DNA of 64,000 nucleotides from Metapseudomonas sp043392685 (GTDB taxonomy: Bacteria > Pseudomonadota > Gammaproteobacteria > Pseudomonadales > Pseudomonadaceae), in assembly GCA_043392685.1 (NCBI GenBank), contig JBHZGM010000019.1, one strand, 5' to 3'. How positions within the stretch are numbered: position 1 is the first letter of the stretch; each line of letters starts with the position of its first letter. This document shows positions 26,719-34,503 of this stretch, one piece after another. A model generated the notes under the pieces. It had not been told where the DNA came from. It was given only the letters and a program-made list of their open reading frames with translations, and made no database searches. Both the position numbers and the translations under genes were made by a program.

Positions 26719-27053
26719 CCCAGGCTGTTCACTTCGGCGATGACGGCGAGCAGGGCCATGGTCAGGTTGCCGTCCAGGGCGCCACGCTCGGGGTCGGCCT
26801 CGCCGGTGATATCGCCCGGGGTGAACACGGGCTTACCGTGCTCGTCGCAGATGCTCGCGGCGATCCGCCCGGCCACCCCGTCGACCTTGCCGCTCAGGGC
26901 CTGCAGGTCGGAGACGGCCGCCTTGTAGGACAACGGCCGAACGTACACGGTAGCCGTGAGTTCCCGGTCGCCCTGCTTCCAGGTGATCTCGCGTTCTACC
27001 GGGGCGCCGGTGAAGGCGCCCATCTCCTTGAGGGAATCAATGCTCAGCTGCAT
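26694..27053 (-). CDS. Tail assembly chaperone, G-like
   Basis: 119 residues starting MQLSIDSLKEMGAFTGAPVER. It matches small tail assembly chaperones encoded between the tail tube and tape measure. Its last codons contain the GGGAAAG heptamer in the frame G-GGA-AAG, as in lambda G, so a minor share of ribosomes would make G-T. Confidence 0.85.
   Translation of the reverse strand: MQLSIDSLKEMGAFTGAPVEREITWKQGDRELTATVYVRPLSYKAAVSDLQALSGKVDGVAGRIAASICDEHGKPVFTPGDITGEADPERGALDGNLTMALLAVIAEVNSLGKTEPSAS
26715..26721 (-). promoter_or_regulatory. Programmed -1 frameshift slippery site
   Basis: GGGAAAG on the minus strand, read as CTG GGA AAG ACC in G. It is the same heptamer that lambda uses. The -1 frame is open from here to 26413. 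Confidence 0.85.
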
Positions 27054-27056
27054 GGC

Positions 27057-27575
27057 TTATACCTTCCGAATCCAGGCCGAACCGCCCGAGCGTTGAATGG
27101 TTGCCTGGGTGGAAACGACAGTGTTGCCGGCGAAGTCGAAGGGAAAGTCTGAGACGTATCCGCGGAAGACGAACCATGTGCGGCTCGTGGGCAGATCAAA
27201 ATCCCACTCTCCGCTGCTGTCCTCAATGGCGGTCGGGACGATGTCCTTACCATCCGACCAGCCCACTACAAAAGCGAGGTCCTGGTCGATCTTTTCGTCA
27301 GACTCGGAAAGCTGCCACAGGCGGTAGTGCGAGTCGTTGTTCGGGTCAGCATTCAGCGTTAGGGTCGCCTGACCTGGCGTGCGCAGGCCGCGCAGGTACT
27401 TCCGCACAGTGTCGCTGAGGCAGGTCACTTCGATCTGGTCGGCTGGGTTGCCGCCAGGGTTGAACGCGGTGGCGCATTCGATCTCCATGACCTCGAAATC
27501 GCCGGTTGGCACACCGCTCGAATCCAATTGCGGAACCAGCGCGTATACCTGGGTTCCTTGGGTAAGTATCGACAT
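27057..27575 (-). CDS. Major tail tube protein
   Basis: 172 residues starting MSILTQGTQVYALVP. The central region DQIEVTCLSDTVRKYLRGL and the alternating beta pattern match lambda gpV-like tail tube proteins. ATG 27575 has AGGAG in front. It lies between the tail terminator and chaperone G and is preceded by a hairpin at 27611-27629. Confidence 0.88.
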   Translation of the reverse strand: MSILTQGTQVYALVPQLDSSGVPTGDFEVMEIECATAFNPGGNPADQIEVTCLSDTVRKYLRGLRTPGQATLTLNADPNNDSHYRLWQLSESDEKIDQDLAFVVGWSDGKDIVPTAIEDSSGEWDFDLPTSRTWFVFRGYVSDFPFDFAGNTVVSTQATIQRSGGSAWIRKV

Positions 27576-27610
27576 TTCGATCTCCTGTGCGGATTTCTTG
27601 AGGCACAAAA

Positions 27611-27629
27611 AACCCGCACACGGCGGGTT
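27611..27629 (-). terminator. Hairpin upstream of tail tube gene
   Basis: AACCCGC / GCGGGTT stem with a 5-nt loop, followed on the minus strand by TTTTTTGTGCC, 36 bp before the tail tube start. Another member of the repeated late-operon hairpin set. Confidence 0.65.
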
Positions 27630-27645
27630 GGGTGGGGGTTATCGG

Positions 27646-28011
27646 TTAACGGGATGTCCACCAGTCCACGTCGAAACTGACGCGGTAATGGGTCGTGACA
27701 GGGTCGCGTGACTCACCACCCCATCGGGTGATGTGCGCATGGGGCTCAATGGCATCGCGCAGGGCCTTCGCGGCATTGCGCGCCGCCGTGGCGGTATCGG
27801 CGTACACGTCCACCTGCAGGGCGAAGCGGTCGATATCCGGGCGCTGGTTGAGGAAGTTCTCCGGCGAGCCGCCGATGCCCTGCCAGGCCGCGTAGGGTCG
27901 GGCGACGTTCTGCGGGGCTTCACCGAACGGGTACAGGCGCACCGGGTTATTGCCCAGCGCGACCTGAACCGCCGCATCGGCGGCGCAGACCTGAAATAGT
28001 GGTGCGAACAT
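27646..28011 (-). CDS. DUF3168 tail terminator/completion protein
   Basis: 121 residues starting MFAPLFQVCAADAAVQVAL. It has the DUF3168 signature VRLYPFGEAPQNVARPYAAWQ and ends THYRVSFDVDWW. Such proteins cap the tail tube at the neck. Start and previous stop share a base (TGATG). Confidence 0.85.
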   Translation of the reverse strand: MFAPLFQVCAADAAVQVALGNNPVRLYPFGEAPQNVARPYAAWQGIGGSPENFLNQRPDIDRFALQVDVYADTATAARNAAKALRDAIEPHAHITRWGGESRDPVTTHYRVSFDVDWWTSR

Positions 28012-28508
28012 CAGACCCCCTTGGCGGCTTTCTTCTGGGCGCGCTTGATGGCGCGGTCGATGGCCTTCTCGTATTCGGTGACGAAGGTGTTGGTGACCTC
28101 GCTGATGTGATCCGCCAGGGCCGAGCGCATGAAGGGCTGGGCCCTTGCTTTCTCGGTACCGAACTCCAACAGGCGCCAGTGCGGCGTCGGGGCGTTCTGG
28201 GTGGTATCCGCAGCTTCTCCTGCCTTCGGCAGCACGGCGCCATGAAGTACGCCGATGCGAAAGCCCAGGTCGCCGGTACGCTTGAACAGGCGCCCATTCC
28301 AACGCAATGCGATGTTGTCGGCGATGCTCCGGCCGGTAGCGGCATCATCCACCCGCAGGGCGCCCTGTTTGGCGCTCTGCGCGACGACCTGGGCCGCCTT
28401 GCGCAGCGCCGACCGGCCACCCTTGCGCTTCACGTCGTAGCTGATCGACTCCAGTTTCCCCAGCAGGCTGTCCAGTCCGGTGATGGAGAACTCGACGGCA
28501 TCAGTCAT
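28011..28508 (-). CDS. HK97 gp10-like head-tail protein
   Basis: 165 residues. The N-terminus EFSITGLDSLLGKLESI and later HWRLLEFGTEKARAQPFM match the HK97-gp10 family. It is involved in neck/tail completion. It overlaps the methyltransferase stop by 8 bp. Confidence 0.85.
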   Translation of the reverse strand: MTDAVEFSITGLDSLLGKLESISYDVKRKGGRSALRKAAQVVAQSAKQGALRVDDAATGRSIADNIALRWNGRLFKRTGDLGFRIGVLHGAVLPKAGEAADTTQNAPTPHWRLLEFGTEKARAQPFMRSALADHISEVTNTFVTEYEKAIDRAIKRAQKKAAKGV

Positions 28509-29115
28509 GGCGGCGGAACGCGAACGAGGTGATGCCTTCCCGACCCAGGTCGGATTCGGCGTGGTTGATCTCCATCACCTCGAAACCTTGGCGGGCCATC
28601 CAGGCGATGAAGCCGTCGAGGGACCAGTACCACAGGTGCTCGCCCGGTTTGTAGTGCTTGCTGGCCAAGCAATCGTCCTGGTCCTTGTAGATCGGCATGG
28701 AGACGAAGACCCACTGCCGCGCCCGGGCGATCAGTTTCTCCGGCTCGGCGATGTGTTCCAGCGAATCCCAACAGGTAATGGCCGGCACGGATTGCTGATA
28801 TGGGTCGAGGTAGCGGCGTTGCTGTTTCAGCCAGTCCACCGCCTCGGGGTTCACATCGAAACCCTGACAGCCGGACTCGGTGACGAAACGCCCGCCACCG
28901 ATGCCGATATCGACGATCAGCCCGCGGAAGTGCTTACCGACCAGCTCCATCCGGGCGAGGGTCAGCGCCGCCCCCATCGGGGTCGCGTCCAGCTGCTGGT
29001 ACTTCTCGAAGTACGCCCCGCTGTAGTCCATCGGCGGTCGCGGGTGATAGCCCATGCCAAGCTCCTCAGACCAGAGCAGGCAGTCGGTCAGCCCATGCGG
29101 CAAAGCGTGCGTCAT
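28501..29115 (-). CDS. Class I SAM-dependent methyltransferase
   Basis: 204 residues starting MTHALPHGLTDC. The SAM-binding loop VDIGIGGGRFV is followed by the acidic residue in GFDVNPEAV, and ITCWDSLEHIAEPE is a typical motif post I-II. It is related to methyltransferases of glycan synthesis. AAGGA lies 9 nt before ATG 29115; the longer GTG start at 29136 lacks a site. It overlaps the glycosyltransferase gene and is encoded among neck genes, so a virion or LPS glycan may be the substrate. Confidence 0.8.
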   Translation of the reverse strand: MTHALPHGLTDCLLWSEELGMGYHPRPPMDYSGAYFEKYQQLDATPMGAALTLARMELVGKHFRGLIVDIGIGGGRFVTESGCQGFDVNPEAVDWLKQQRRYLDPYQQSVPAITCWDSLEHIAEPEKLIARARQWVFVSMPIYKDQDDCLASKHYKPGEHLWYWSLDGFIAWMARQGFEVMEINHAESDLGREGITSFAFRRHD

Positions 29116-29893
29116 GATCGGCGATCCTTTTGTCACAGGTGTGCTGCTTCAGGGTGCAGCGGCAGAAGTTGTCCGGTACCGCGAAGCTGATGCGGGACAG
29201 GTCCATGCAGGCATCGGTGATGTGTTCGGGCGAGTTGAAGCCGCCCTGCCCGCCACAGATGATCCAGGCCGGCACCTGGGCGGCGATGGCAGCCGGGACG
29301 ATCCAGCCGATGCCGCCGATCACCGCATCGGCGTGTTGCAGCAGGGCCAGCAGTTGCTCGACGGGAAGCTCACCCTGGTGGAACCGAACGTCGGCCGGCG
29401 GCAGCGGGTCGAGCGCCCATTCCTTGCCGTGCTCCAGGTCGGCCACCGACACGACCTTGTAGCCGCGGCGACGCATCTCGGCGGCGGCCTGGGCGATGTA
29501 CTCAGGGAGCGGGTTGCGCGTGTCGGCGCGCCATTCCGTGCGAACCGTGGCCGGGCGGACCAGCACATAGCGGCCCTCGACCGGCGACGGGCCGAAGTCC
29601 GGCAGATCGAACGCGGCGGGCTCGCAGCGAAACGCCTTGCGCAGGCCCTGGATGATCGGGTCGCGGCCGTAGGCGATGCGCAGTTGCGGGCCTCCGGCCG
29701 GCGCATGCCAGGCGTGGGCCCGTTGGATGTTCTTGGCCTGGGTACGCAGCTGGGTATCCGGCCTTACGCACTTCACGTCGAGGTCGCGGTACAACTGTGG
29801 CCAGCAGGTTTCCAGATAGGCGCCTGGATAGCGCTTCACGAAAGCACGGGCGTAGATGTTGTCGCCCAATCCCATCATTCCACGAATGAACAA
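29066..29893 (-). CDS. GT9/heptosyltransferase-like glycosyltransferase
   Basis: 275 residues. It has a two-domain GT-B layout: the N-terminal GMMGLGDNIYARAFVKR resembles ADP-heptose transferases, and the C-terminal ALLQHADAVIGGIGWIVPAAI carries the donor-site Gly-rich region. The likely start is TTG at 29893, because GGAGGA sits six bases upstream and the preceding ATG pair lacks a site. It overlaps both neighbours, so the three enzymes are translationally coupled. The acceptor is unknown. Confidence 0.75.
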   Translation of the reverse strand: MFIRGMMGLGDNIYARAFVKRYPGAYLETCWPQLYRDLDVKCVRPDTQLRTQAKNIQRAHAWHAPAGGPQLRIAYGRDPIIQGLRKAFRCEPAAFDLPDFGPSPVEGRYVLVRPATVRTEWRADTRNPLPEYIAQAAAEMRRRGYKVVSVADLEHGKEWALDPLPPADVRFHQGELPVEQLLALLQHADAVIGGIGWIVPAAIAAQVPAWIICGGQGGFNSPEHITDACMDLSRISFAVPDNFCRCTLKQHTCDKRIADHDARFAAWADRLPALV

Positions 29894-30426
29894 AGAGCAT
29901 CCTCCAGGCTCATGCGCGGGAAGCAGGTCAGTTCCGTCTGCCGTGAGCAGTTGATGACCTCGGCGCCATGTCGCGCCAGCCGGCCGAACTGGTTCAGCCA
30001 CTCGACGCAACGCCGGGCGTCCGGGTTCTTGGTCTTGGCGTGAGCGCCGTGCCAGTGGGTGCCCTGACGCACGGAGCAGTCGAACCCCAGCAGAATTACC
30101 CGCGAGGCCCCGAAGCTGATCGCCAACTCGATGGCGCGATAGCCGCTGTTCAGCACCGACTGGCCTTTGCCATTGGCGTGGATGCCGTACTGCTGCGCCA
30201 CATTCGGGTTGTGCGTCCAGCGCTCGGCCGGAATATCGATCTCGGCGCCGTAGGCTTCCCACCAGCAAGCATCGCCCGCATACAAGATCTCGGCGAAACG
30301 GGCCAGCTTCCAACTGGAATTGACGGCGATGGTGGGAAGCCCCGCCAACTCCACCGCCCGGCAGTCATCAGGCGTGAGCGAAGGCCCCGAGGCGATCACC
30401 GCGACGGTTTTGCCGGACCAGTCCAT
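29875..30426 (-). CDS. MptE/DUF115-like Rossmann protein (sugar-modification associated)
   Basis: 183 residues. It begins MDWSGKTVAVIASGPSLTPDD, the GxGPSL nucleotide-binding loop of MptE/DUF115 proteins. Internal motifs GDACWWEAYG and ASRVILLGFDC follow. Relatives occur near sialyl/pseudaminic glycosylation genes. With the following glycosyltransferase and methyltransferase it forms a three-gene cassette. Enzymatic activity cannot be assigned. Confidence 0.65.
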   Translation of the reverse strand: MDWSGKTVAVIASGPSLTPDDCRAVELAGLPTIAVNSSWKLARFAEILYAGDACWWEAYGAEIDIPAERWTHNPNVAQQYGIHANGKGQSVLNSGYRAIELAISFGASRVILLGFDCSVRQGTHWHGAHAKTKNPDARRCVEWLNQFGRLARHGAEVINCSRQTELTCFPRMSLEDALCSFVE

Positions 30427-30767
30427 CAGCCTTGATTGACGCCAGCACTCACCGGGATGGTGAGGTATTCCAGGCCGCTCGATTTGTCCGGCAGCAGTCC
30501 GGCGATGTTGTAGATCGCGCCCTTGTGGACGATGCGCATGGAGGCGTCCAGGCCCTCGCGATAGCGCAAGGTGATCCGAGCGACGACCTGCGATTGCACC
30601 GCCTGGGCGGCGATGAACTCGCGGGCACTCAACGGCTCGATGGAGGCCGGAACCGCCATCCAGACGTTGGCCCAGCCAGGCACCATCTCACCGGTCACGG
30701 GATCTTGCATATCGGCGCGCTGCTGGATGTCGATGCGATGGCGAAGGCGACCGGCGGGCAGGCTCAT
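30426..30767 (-). CDS. Head closure / head-tail adaptor protein
   Basis: 113 residues. It begins MSLPAGRLRHRIDIQQRA and continues VPGWANVWMAVPASIEPLS and REFIAAQAVQSQ, the typical pattern of Phage_H_T_join proteins (SPP1 gp16 / lambda FII functional class). It closes the portal after packaging. Confidence 0.88.
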   Translation of the reverse strand: MSLPAGRLRHRIDIQQRADMQDPVTGEMVPGWANVWMAVPASIEPLSAREFIAAQAVQSQVVARITLRYREGLDASMRIVHKGAIYNIAGLLPDKSSGLEYLTIPVSAGVNQG

Positions 30768-31405
30768 ACGCGCTCTTCCCAGATCAGCGAATACACATAC
30801 TGCGCGGCGTCGTTCACCGTCAGACCGCCGGTCAGGGTGGACAGGCGGCCGAAGTAGGTGCCCGCCGGCAGCCCGCGCTCGGTGAAACCGCCGCCGACGT
30901 TGTTCGCCGTGTTGTTGGCGGACGAAGTGCGCACCTTGAGCGTGTCCACGCGAGTGCCACCGGAGAAGTTGCCACCGGTCTCAATGGTCACTTGCGGCGC
31001 GTAGAACGGCGTCGGCCGCTCATTCATGCGGTTCACGCCGATCACTGGAACAGCCGACCAGGTGCCCGACGGCGTGGCGCCGATGAACACCTCCAGTTGC
31101 AGCGCGCCCTGGGTCAGGTCGAGGTTTTGCGACCAGAGAATGAAATCCACCGGCGAGGTGAAGCGGAATTGCACGGCAGGTCCGGCGACCGGGATTACGC
31201 CATCGACGAAGGCGCGGAACATGCGTCCAGCGAAGAAGCCAGTCTGGCCAGGGTCGACGCGCAACCTGCGCGAGGGGCCGTCGCCGCCATCGGTGAGCAG
31301 GTCAAACGGCGGATGAGCGATCACGCGGTCAGCATGGGAAGTGTCGCCCATGTCGGTTTCCAGGCGCTTGGGTCCGCCGAAAATCTTCCTGAAAAAGTCG
31401 GCCAT
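30764..31405 (-). CDS. Hypothetical virion-associated protein
   Basis: 213 residues, mostly predicted beta strands after a short N-terminal helical segment (MADFFRKIFGGPK). Contains a hydrophobic core with FRFTSPVDFILWSQNLDL. Not recognised by family. It sits between the connector and the head closure gene, so a neck or capsid decoration role is likely. Confidence 0.6.
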   Translation of the reverse strand: MADFFRKIFGGPKRLETDMGDTSHADRVIAHPPFDLLTDGGDGPSRRLRVDPGQTGFFAGRMFRAFVDGVIPVAGPAVQFRFTSPVDFILWSQNLDLTQGALQLEVFIGATPSGTWSAVPVIGVNRMNERPTPFYAPQVTIETGGNFSGGTRVDTLKVRTSSANNTANNVGGGFTERGLPAGTYFGRLSTLTGGLTVNDAAQYVYSLIWEERV

Positions 31406-31413
31406 GATGGCTC

Positions 31414-31788
31414 CTATGCCAGCGCGGGATCACGAAGGGGATACAGCAGCGCCGTGGCCGGCTTGGGCAGATAGCCCTGAGTGAACGCTTCGTCAGGATT
31501 CTCGTCGCGATCCTTGTACAGGTGGCCGACCATCAGCAGGACGGCGGATTGCACGACTGCCGCGATCACCTTGTCGCCATTGCTGTCGCGGACGTATTCC
31601 GGGTCGCCATTGCTGTCGAGGATCGGATCATCGTTGCTGTCGCGCTCAACCTCATAGGGAGACGCCGACTTCAGGTAGTTCTTTACGGCGCCGGACGCAG
31701 CCTGAATGTATGCGGTGATCAGCGCATCATCGGCGTCATGATCCATATTCAGGTGCGCTTTGGCGCGCTCCAGGGTGACGTACATCAT
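31414..31788 (-). CDS. Head-tail connector, HK97 gp6-like
   Basis: 124 residues. It begins MYVTLERAKAHLNMDHDADD and has helices typical of gp6-like adaptors (LITAYIQAASGAVKNYL, VIAAVVQSAVLLMVGHLY). A loop holds repeated DSNDDP/DSNGDP/DSNGDK. ATG 31788 and 31785 are both possible; the latter overlaps the previous stop. Confidence 0.85.
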   Translation of the reverse strand: MMYVTLERAKAHLNMDHDADDALITAYIQAASGAVKNYLKSASPYEVERDSNDDPILDSNGDPEYVRDSNGDKVIAAVVQSAVLLMVGHLYKDRDENPDEAFTQGYLPKPATALLYPLRDPALA

Positions 31789-32759
31789 TTGATGCTGACT
31801 CCCTTGCTCGGATCATGCCGGGAAGCGTTGTCGCGCAGGTCTTTCCCGTCGCGGCCGCGCTTAACGGCTAGCCTCCAATCTGCCGAGGCCCCGGGCACGC
31901 CTTCCGGCGCATCCTTCTGGGCGATCCAGTAGCAGCCGCCGTAGGTGGTGCCGTCGCCCTGCTCATAGGACTTCTCGGCGCTGAACACGCCGCGGTCGAT
32001 GATCGCCGGAACCTTCACCGACTTCTCGACCAGGGTATCTCCTGCCTGCAGCTTCACGGTGAGGGTGCGGCCATCCTCGCCCAGCACCAGGTCGAACGAC
32101 TCCACTGGAAGCGCATCGCGGCCGTCTTTCGGAACTGGCATGCGGTCAGCTGCCTTGTCGAAGGTATCGCGCGCCTGGCGCTCCCAGGACAAGGTGAGGT
32201 CGGAGAAGCGGCGCTCGAAGGTGGCGGCCACCTCATCGACGGTCGGCACGGCCGGAAGCTGGATACCTTTCACCAGCTCCCCCAGGTGGGCGCGCAAAGC
32301 GTCCATATCGGCATCTTTGCCCGGCTCAGGCTGGGGCAGCGCCTTGACGGCAGACTCCACCAGCTCAGCCAGCAGCGGGCGCACATCTTCAGCGGTCACG
32401 GACTGGCCGTCCTTCGCCGGCGGAACATCGGCTACGGCCTTGGCCACTTCCTCACGGATCAGCGGAGCCACATCTTCCACGGTCACGCTTTGCCCATCCG
32501 CCGGCGCCGGCATGGCCTTCACCAGTTCGGCCAGGTGCTCCTTGAGCGCGTCCATGTCGGCATCCTGGGGAGCCGGCACCATGTCGGCGGCAGCCTTGGC
32601 CAGAGCGGCCAGGTCAATCCCGGCGGCGACCTCAGCGGCGGACGGGATGACCTGGGCCCCCAAGGCCTTTTCCAACTGCTCGATGCGCGCGAGCAAGGGA
32701 GCGGTGGCTTCGCGGACGATGGCGCCCATCGCCTTGCCGAACTCTACTGGGTCGATCAT
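31785..32759 (-). CDS. Modular virion protein with internal repeats and C-terminal CBM5/12-like segment
   Basis: 324 residues. Two imperfect repeats contain DADMDAL(K/R)xHLxELVK, separated by units with KDGQSVTAEDV. The C-terminal GVFSAEKSYEQGDGTTYGG and CYWIAQKDAPEG resemble the chitin-binding-like domain seen in many tail or head fibres. It lies next to portal, so a head or neck fibre is plausible. Overlaps both neighbours. Confidence 0.65.
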   Translation of the reverse strand: MIDPVEFGKAMGAIVREATAPLLARIEQLEKALGAQVIPSAAEVAAGIDLAALAKAAADMVPAPQDADMDALKEHLAELVKAMPAPADGQSVTVEDVAPLIREEVAKAVADVPPAKDGQSVTAEDVRPLLAELVESAVKALPQPEPGKDADMDALRAHLGELVKGIQLPAVPTVDEVAATFERRFSDLTLSWERQARDTFDKAADRMPVPKDGRDALPVESFDLVLGEDGRTLTVKLQAGDTLVEKSVKVPAIIDRGVFSAEKSYEQGDGTTYGGCYWIAQKDAPEGVPGASADWRLAVKRGRDGKDLRDNASRHDPSKGVSIK

Positions 32760-34141
32760 TGAATGGCCTCAGTGCGTGCGGCTTGGATAGCCTTTAGGAA
32801 AAACAGCTCGGTCATGGCCTTCTGGGCTTGCTCGGAGGCGGCTATTTCTTCGGTGTCCGGCTCAGGCTCTCGTACCGGCTCAGGCGCAGGCGCCTGGCTC
32901 GGCAACACGTTGTTGCGCACCTGGTCGAGCGGGAAGTCTTGCTGCTGCATGTAGACGGTATCGCCACCGGCGAGCGGAGGCAGGTTGAACTCCAGCCGCG
33001 CGTCGTTGATGGTTTCGATGCTGCCGTCGATGAGGGTGCGGTGGTACTCGGCTTTCTTGCCAGCATCCATCCGCATCAGCACGCTCTCGTCCATGTCCAC
33101 CTTGTAGGGCGTTGCATTCAGGCCCTCGGTGATCAGGGTTTCCATGGCCTGGATGTGCGACTGCAGGGCGTCGTCGTAGTACAGCTGGTTGATCGCATCC
33201 ACGCCGAGCCCAGACGGGATGGTGCCGAGCCCCACCTTGAACGGCGGGATGCCGAACGGCTGGCAAATCTGCTCGTCGGAGTAGCGCAGCTGCTCGACCA
33301 TCTGCGAATCCACGGACTTCGAAGCCAGGGAAACAAACTGCAGGCCATCGCCGACCACGGCGACCTTGCCGGCGTTGGATCCGGTGAAGTTCTCGTTCCA
33401 GTAGGTCTTGAGGCGGTCTGCCGTGCCGTCGCTGATCGCCCCGGGCGCAGACAGGATGCCGGACGGCTGAGCATTGTTGGCGAAGAACTCCGCCGACGAC
33501 TTGAGGATGCGCATGTTCTTCAGCGCAGGCCAGTGGGCGGCGGCGATCGGCGGAAGACCGATCAGCGGGTGAAACGGGCAGATGCAGCGGTCGTGGATGA
33601 TCTCCGACGCCGGCACGATCAACTGGCCGTCCAGATCCGGCAGCAGGTTCAGGTTGTCGGTGTAGAGCTGGTAGAACACCTCGCCGGAATCGGACACCAG
33701 CGGCATTACCCGGCAGGGGTCGAGGATGTACAGGCCGACCACAACATTGCGGCTGTCGCGCTCCTTCAGGGCGTAGGTGTTGCCCTGGCTCAACTTCGAC
33801 AGCGCCCAGTATTCGCGGAACTGCTGGGCGGTCTGGTAGTGGTTCGGCTTGCGCAGCACCGGGGAATAGGCGGGATTCTCCACCTCGGCCCAGATGCCCT
33901 TGGAATCTTTCGCCTTCAGGGCAAACGGCAGCTTGCCGATGTCCGTGGCGATACGGGACACGCAGGCGTAGAGCGTCGGGTACTGCAACAGCGAATCCAG
34001 GCGCTCTTCCTGATTGCGCTGCCAGGCGCCCGAAAACGACTCGCGAACGATCGGCCACCAGCCGCGGTAGGCCGGCACCTGCGACAGCGATTTCTCTTCG
34101 CTGGCAGTTCGAAAGCCAAGCAGGCGCTTGAGCAGTCCCAT
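32756..34141 (-). CDS. Portal protein, HK97 family
   Basis: 461 residues with the pattern of HK97 portals: PTLYACVSRIATDIGKLPF, NPNHYQTAQQF-like region, GIPPFKVGLGTIPSG and the helix AINQLYYDDALQSHI. It forms the dodecameric DNA channel. It follows the capsid gene, separated by a 104-aa gene. Confidence 0.92.
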   Translation of the reverse strand: MGLLKRLLGFRTASEEKSLSQVPAYRGWWPIVRESFSGAWQRNQEERLDSLLQYPTLYACVSRIATDIGKLPFALKAKDSKGIWAEVENPAYSPVLRKPNHYQTAQQFREYWALSKLSQGNTYALKERDSRNVVVGLYILDPCRVMPLVSDSGEVFYQLYTDNLNLLPDLDGQLIVPASEIIHDRCICPFHPLIGLPPIAAAHWPALKNMRILKSSAEFFANNAQPSGILSAPGAISDGTADRLKTYWNENFTGSNAGKVAVVGDGLQFVSLASKSVDSQMVEQLRYSDEQICQPFGIPPFKVGLGTIPSGLGVDAINQLYYDDALQSHIQAMETLITEGLNATPYKVDMDESVLMRMDAGKKAEYHRTLIDGSIETINDARLEFNLPPLAGGDTVYMQQQDFPLDQVRNNVLPSQAPAPEPVREPEPDTEEIAASEQAQKAMTELFFLKAIQAARTEAIQ

Positions 34142-34144
34142 TGG

Positions 34145-34459
34145 TTACTCCCGGGGTTGCTTTTGGGCAGTGATGAAGGCTTCGACATCGGGCTTGGTGA
34201 TAGCGCCATCGTTACCGGTGCCAGTCACTTTGCTCAGGTCAACACCGGCAGATTCCGCCAGCGCCTTGGCCGCTTTCGAGGCCTTGACTTCAACCGGTAC
34301 CGGCTCGCCGTCGGGCTTCTGCGGAATCTGGTCGATAGGCTGTTGCTGCTCGCCCTGATCCGGCCAGGTGGCGCGCTTCATCTTCACCAGAATCTGGGCG
34401 TACCGCTCCGACATGGTTTTGACCTTGCCGGTTTTCACGTCGATCACTTGAACGGACAT
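34145..34459 (-). CDS. Small protein with E3-binding (PSBD)-like segment
   Basis: 104 residues. Residues about 60-97 (SKAAKALAESAGVDLSKV, then GTGNDGAITKPDVEAF) closely follow the peripheral subunit-binding domain of 2-oxo acid dehydrogenase E2 enzymes. The N-terminal 55 residues are unrelated and rich in Gln/Pro. It sits between capsid and portal, where small capsid-associated proteins occur; a head accessory role is likely. Confidence 0.65.
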   Translation of the reverse strand: MSVQVIDVKTGKVKTMSERYAQILVKMKRATWPDQGEQQQPIDQIPQKPDGEPVPVEVKASKAAKALAESAGVDLSKVTGTGNDGAITKPDVEAFITAQKQPRE

Positions 34460-34503
34460 AGACCCTCCAGGGAGTCAGGGGCGCCGAAGCGCCCCGTGCT
34501 CAC

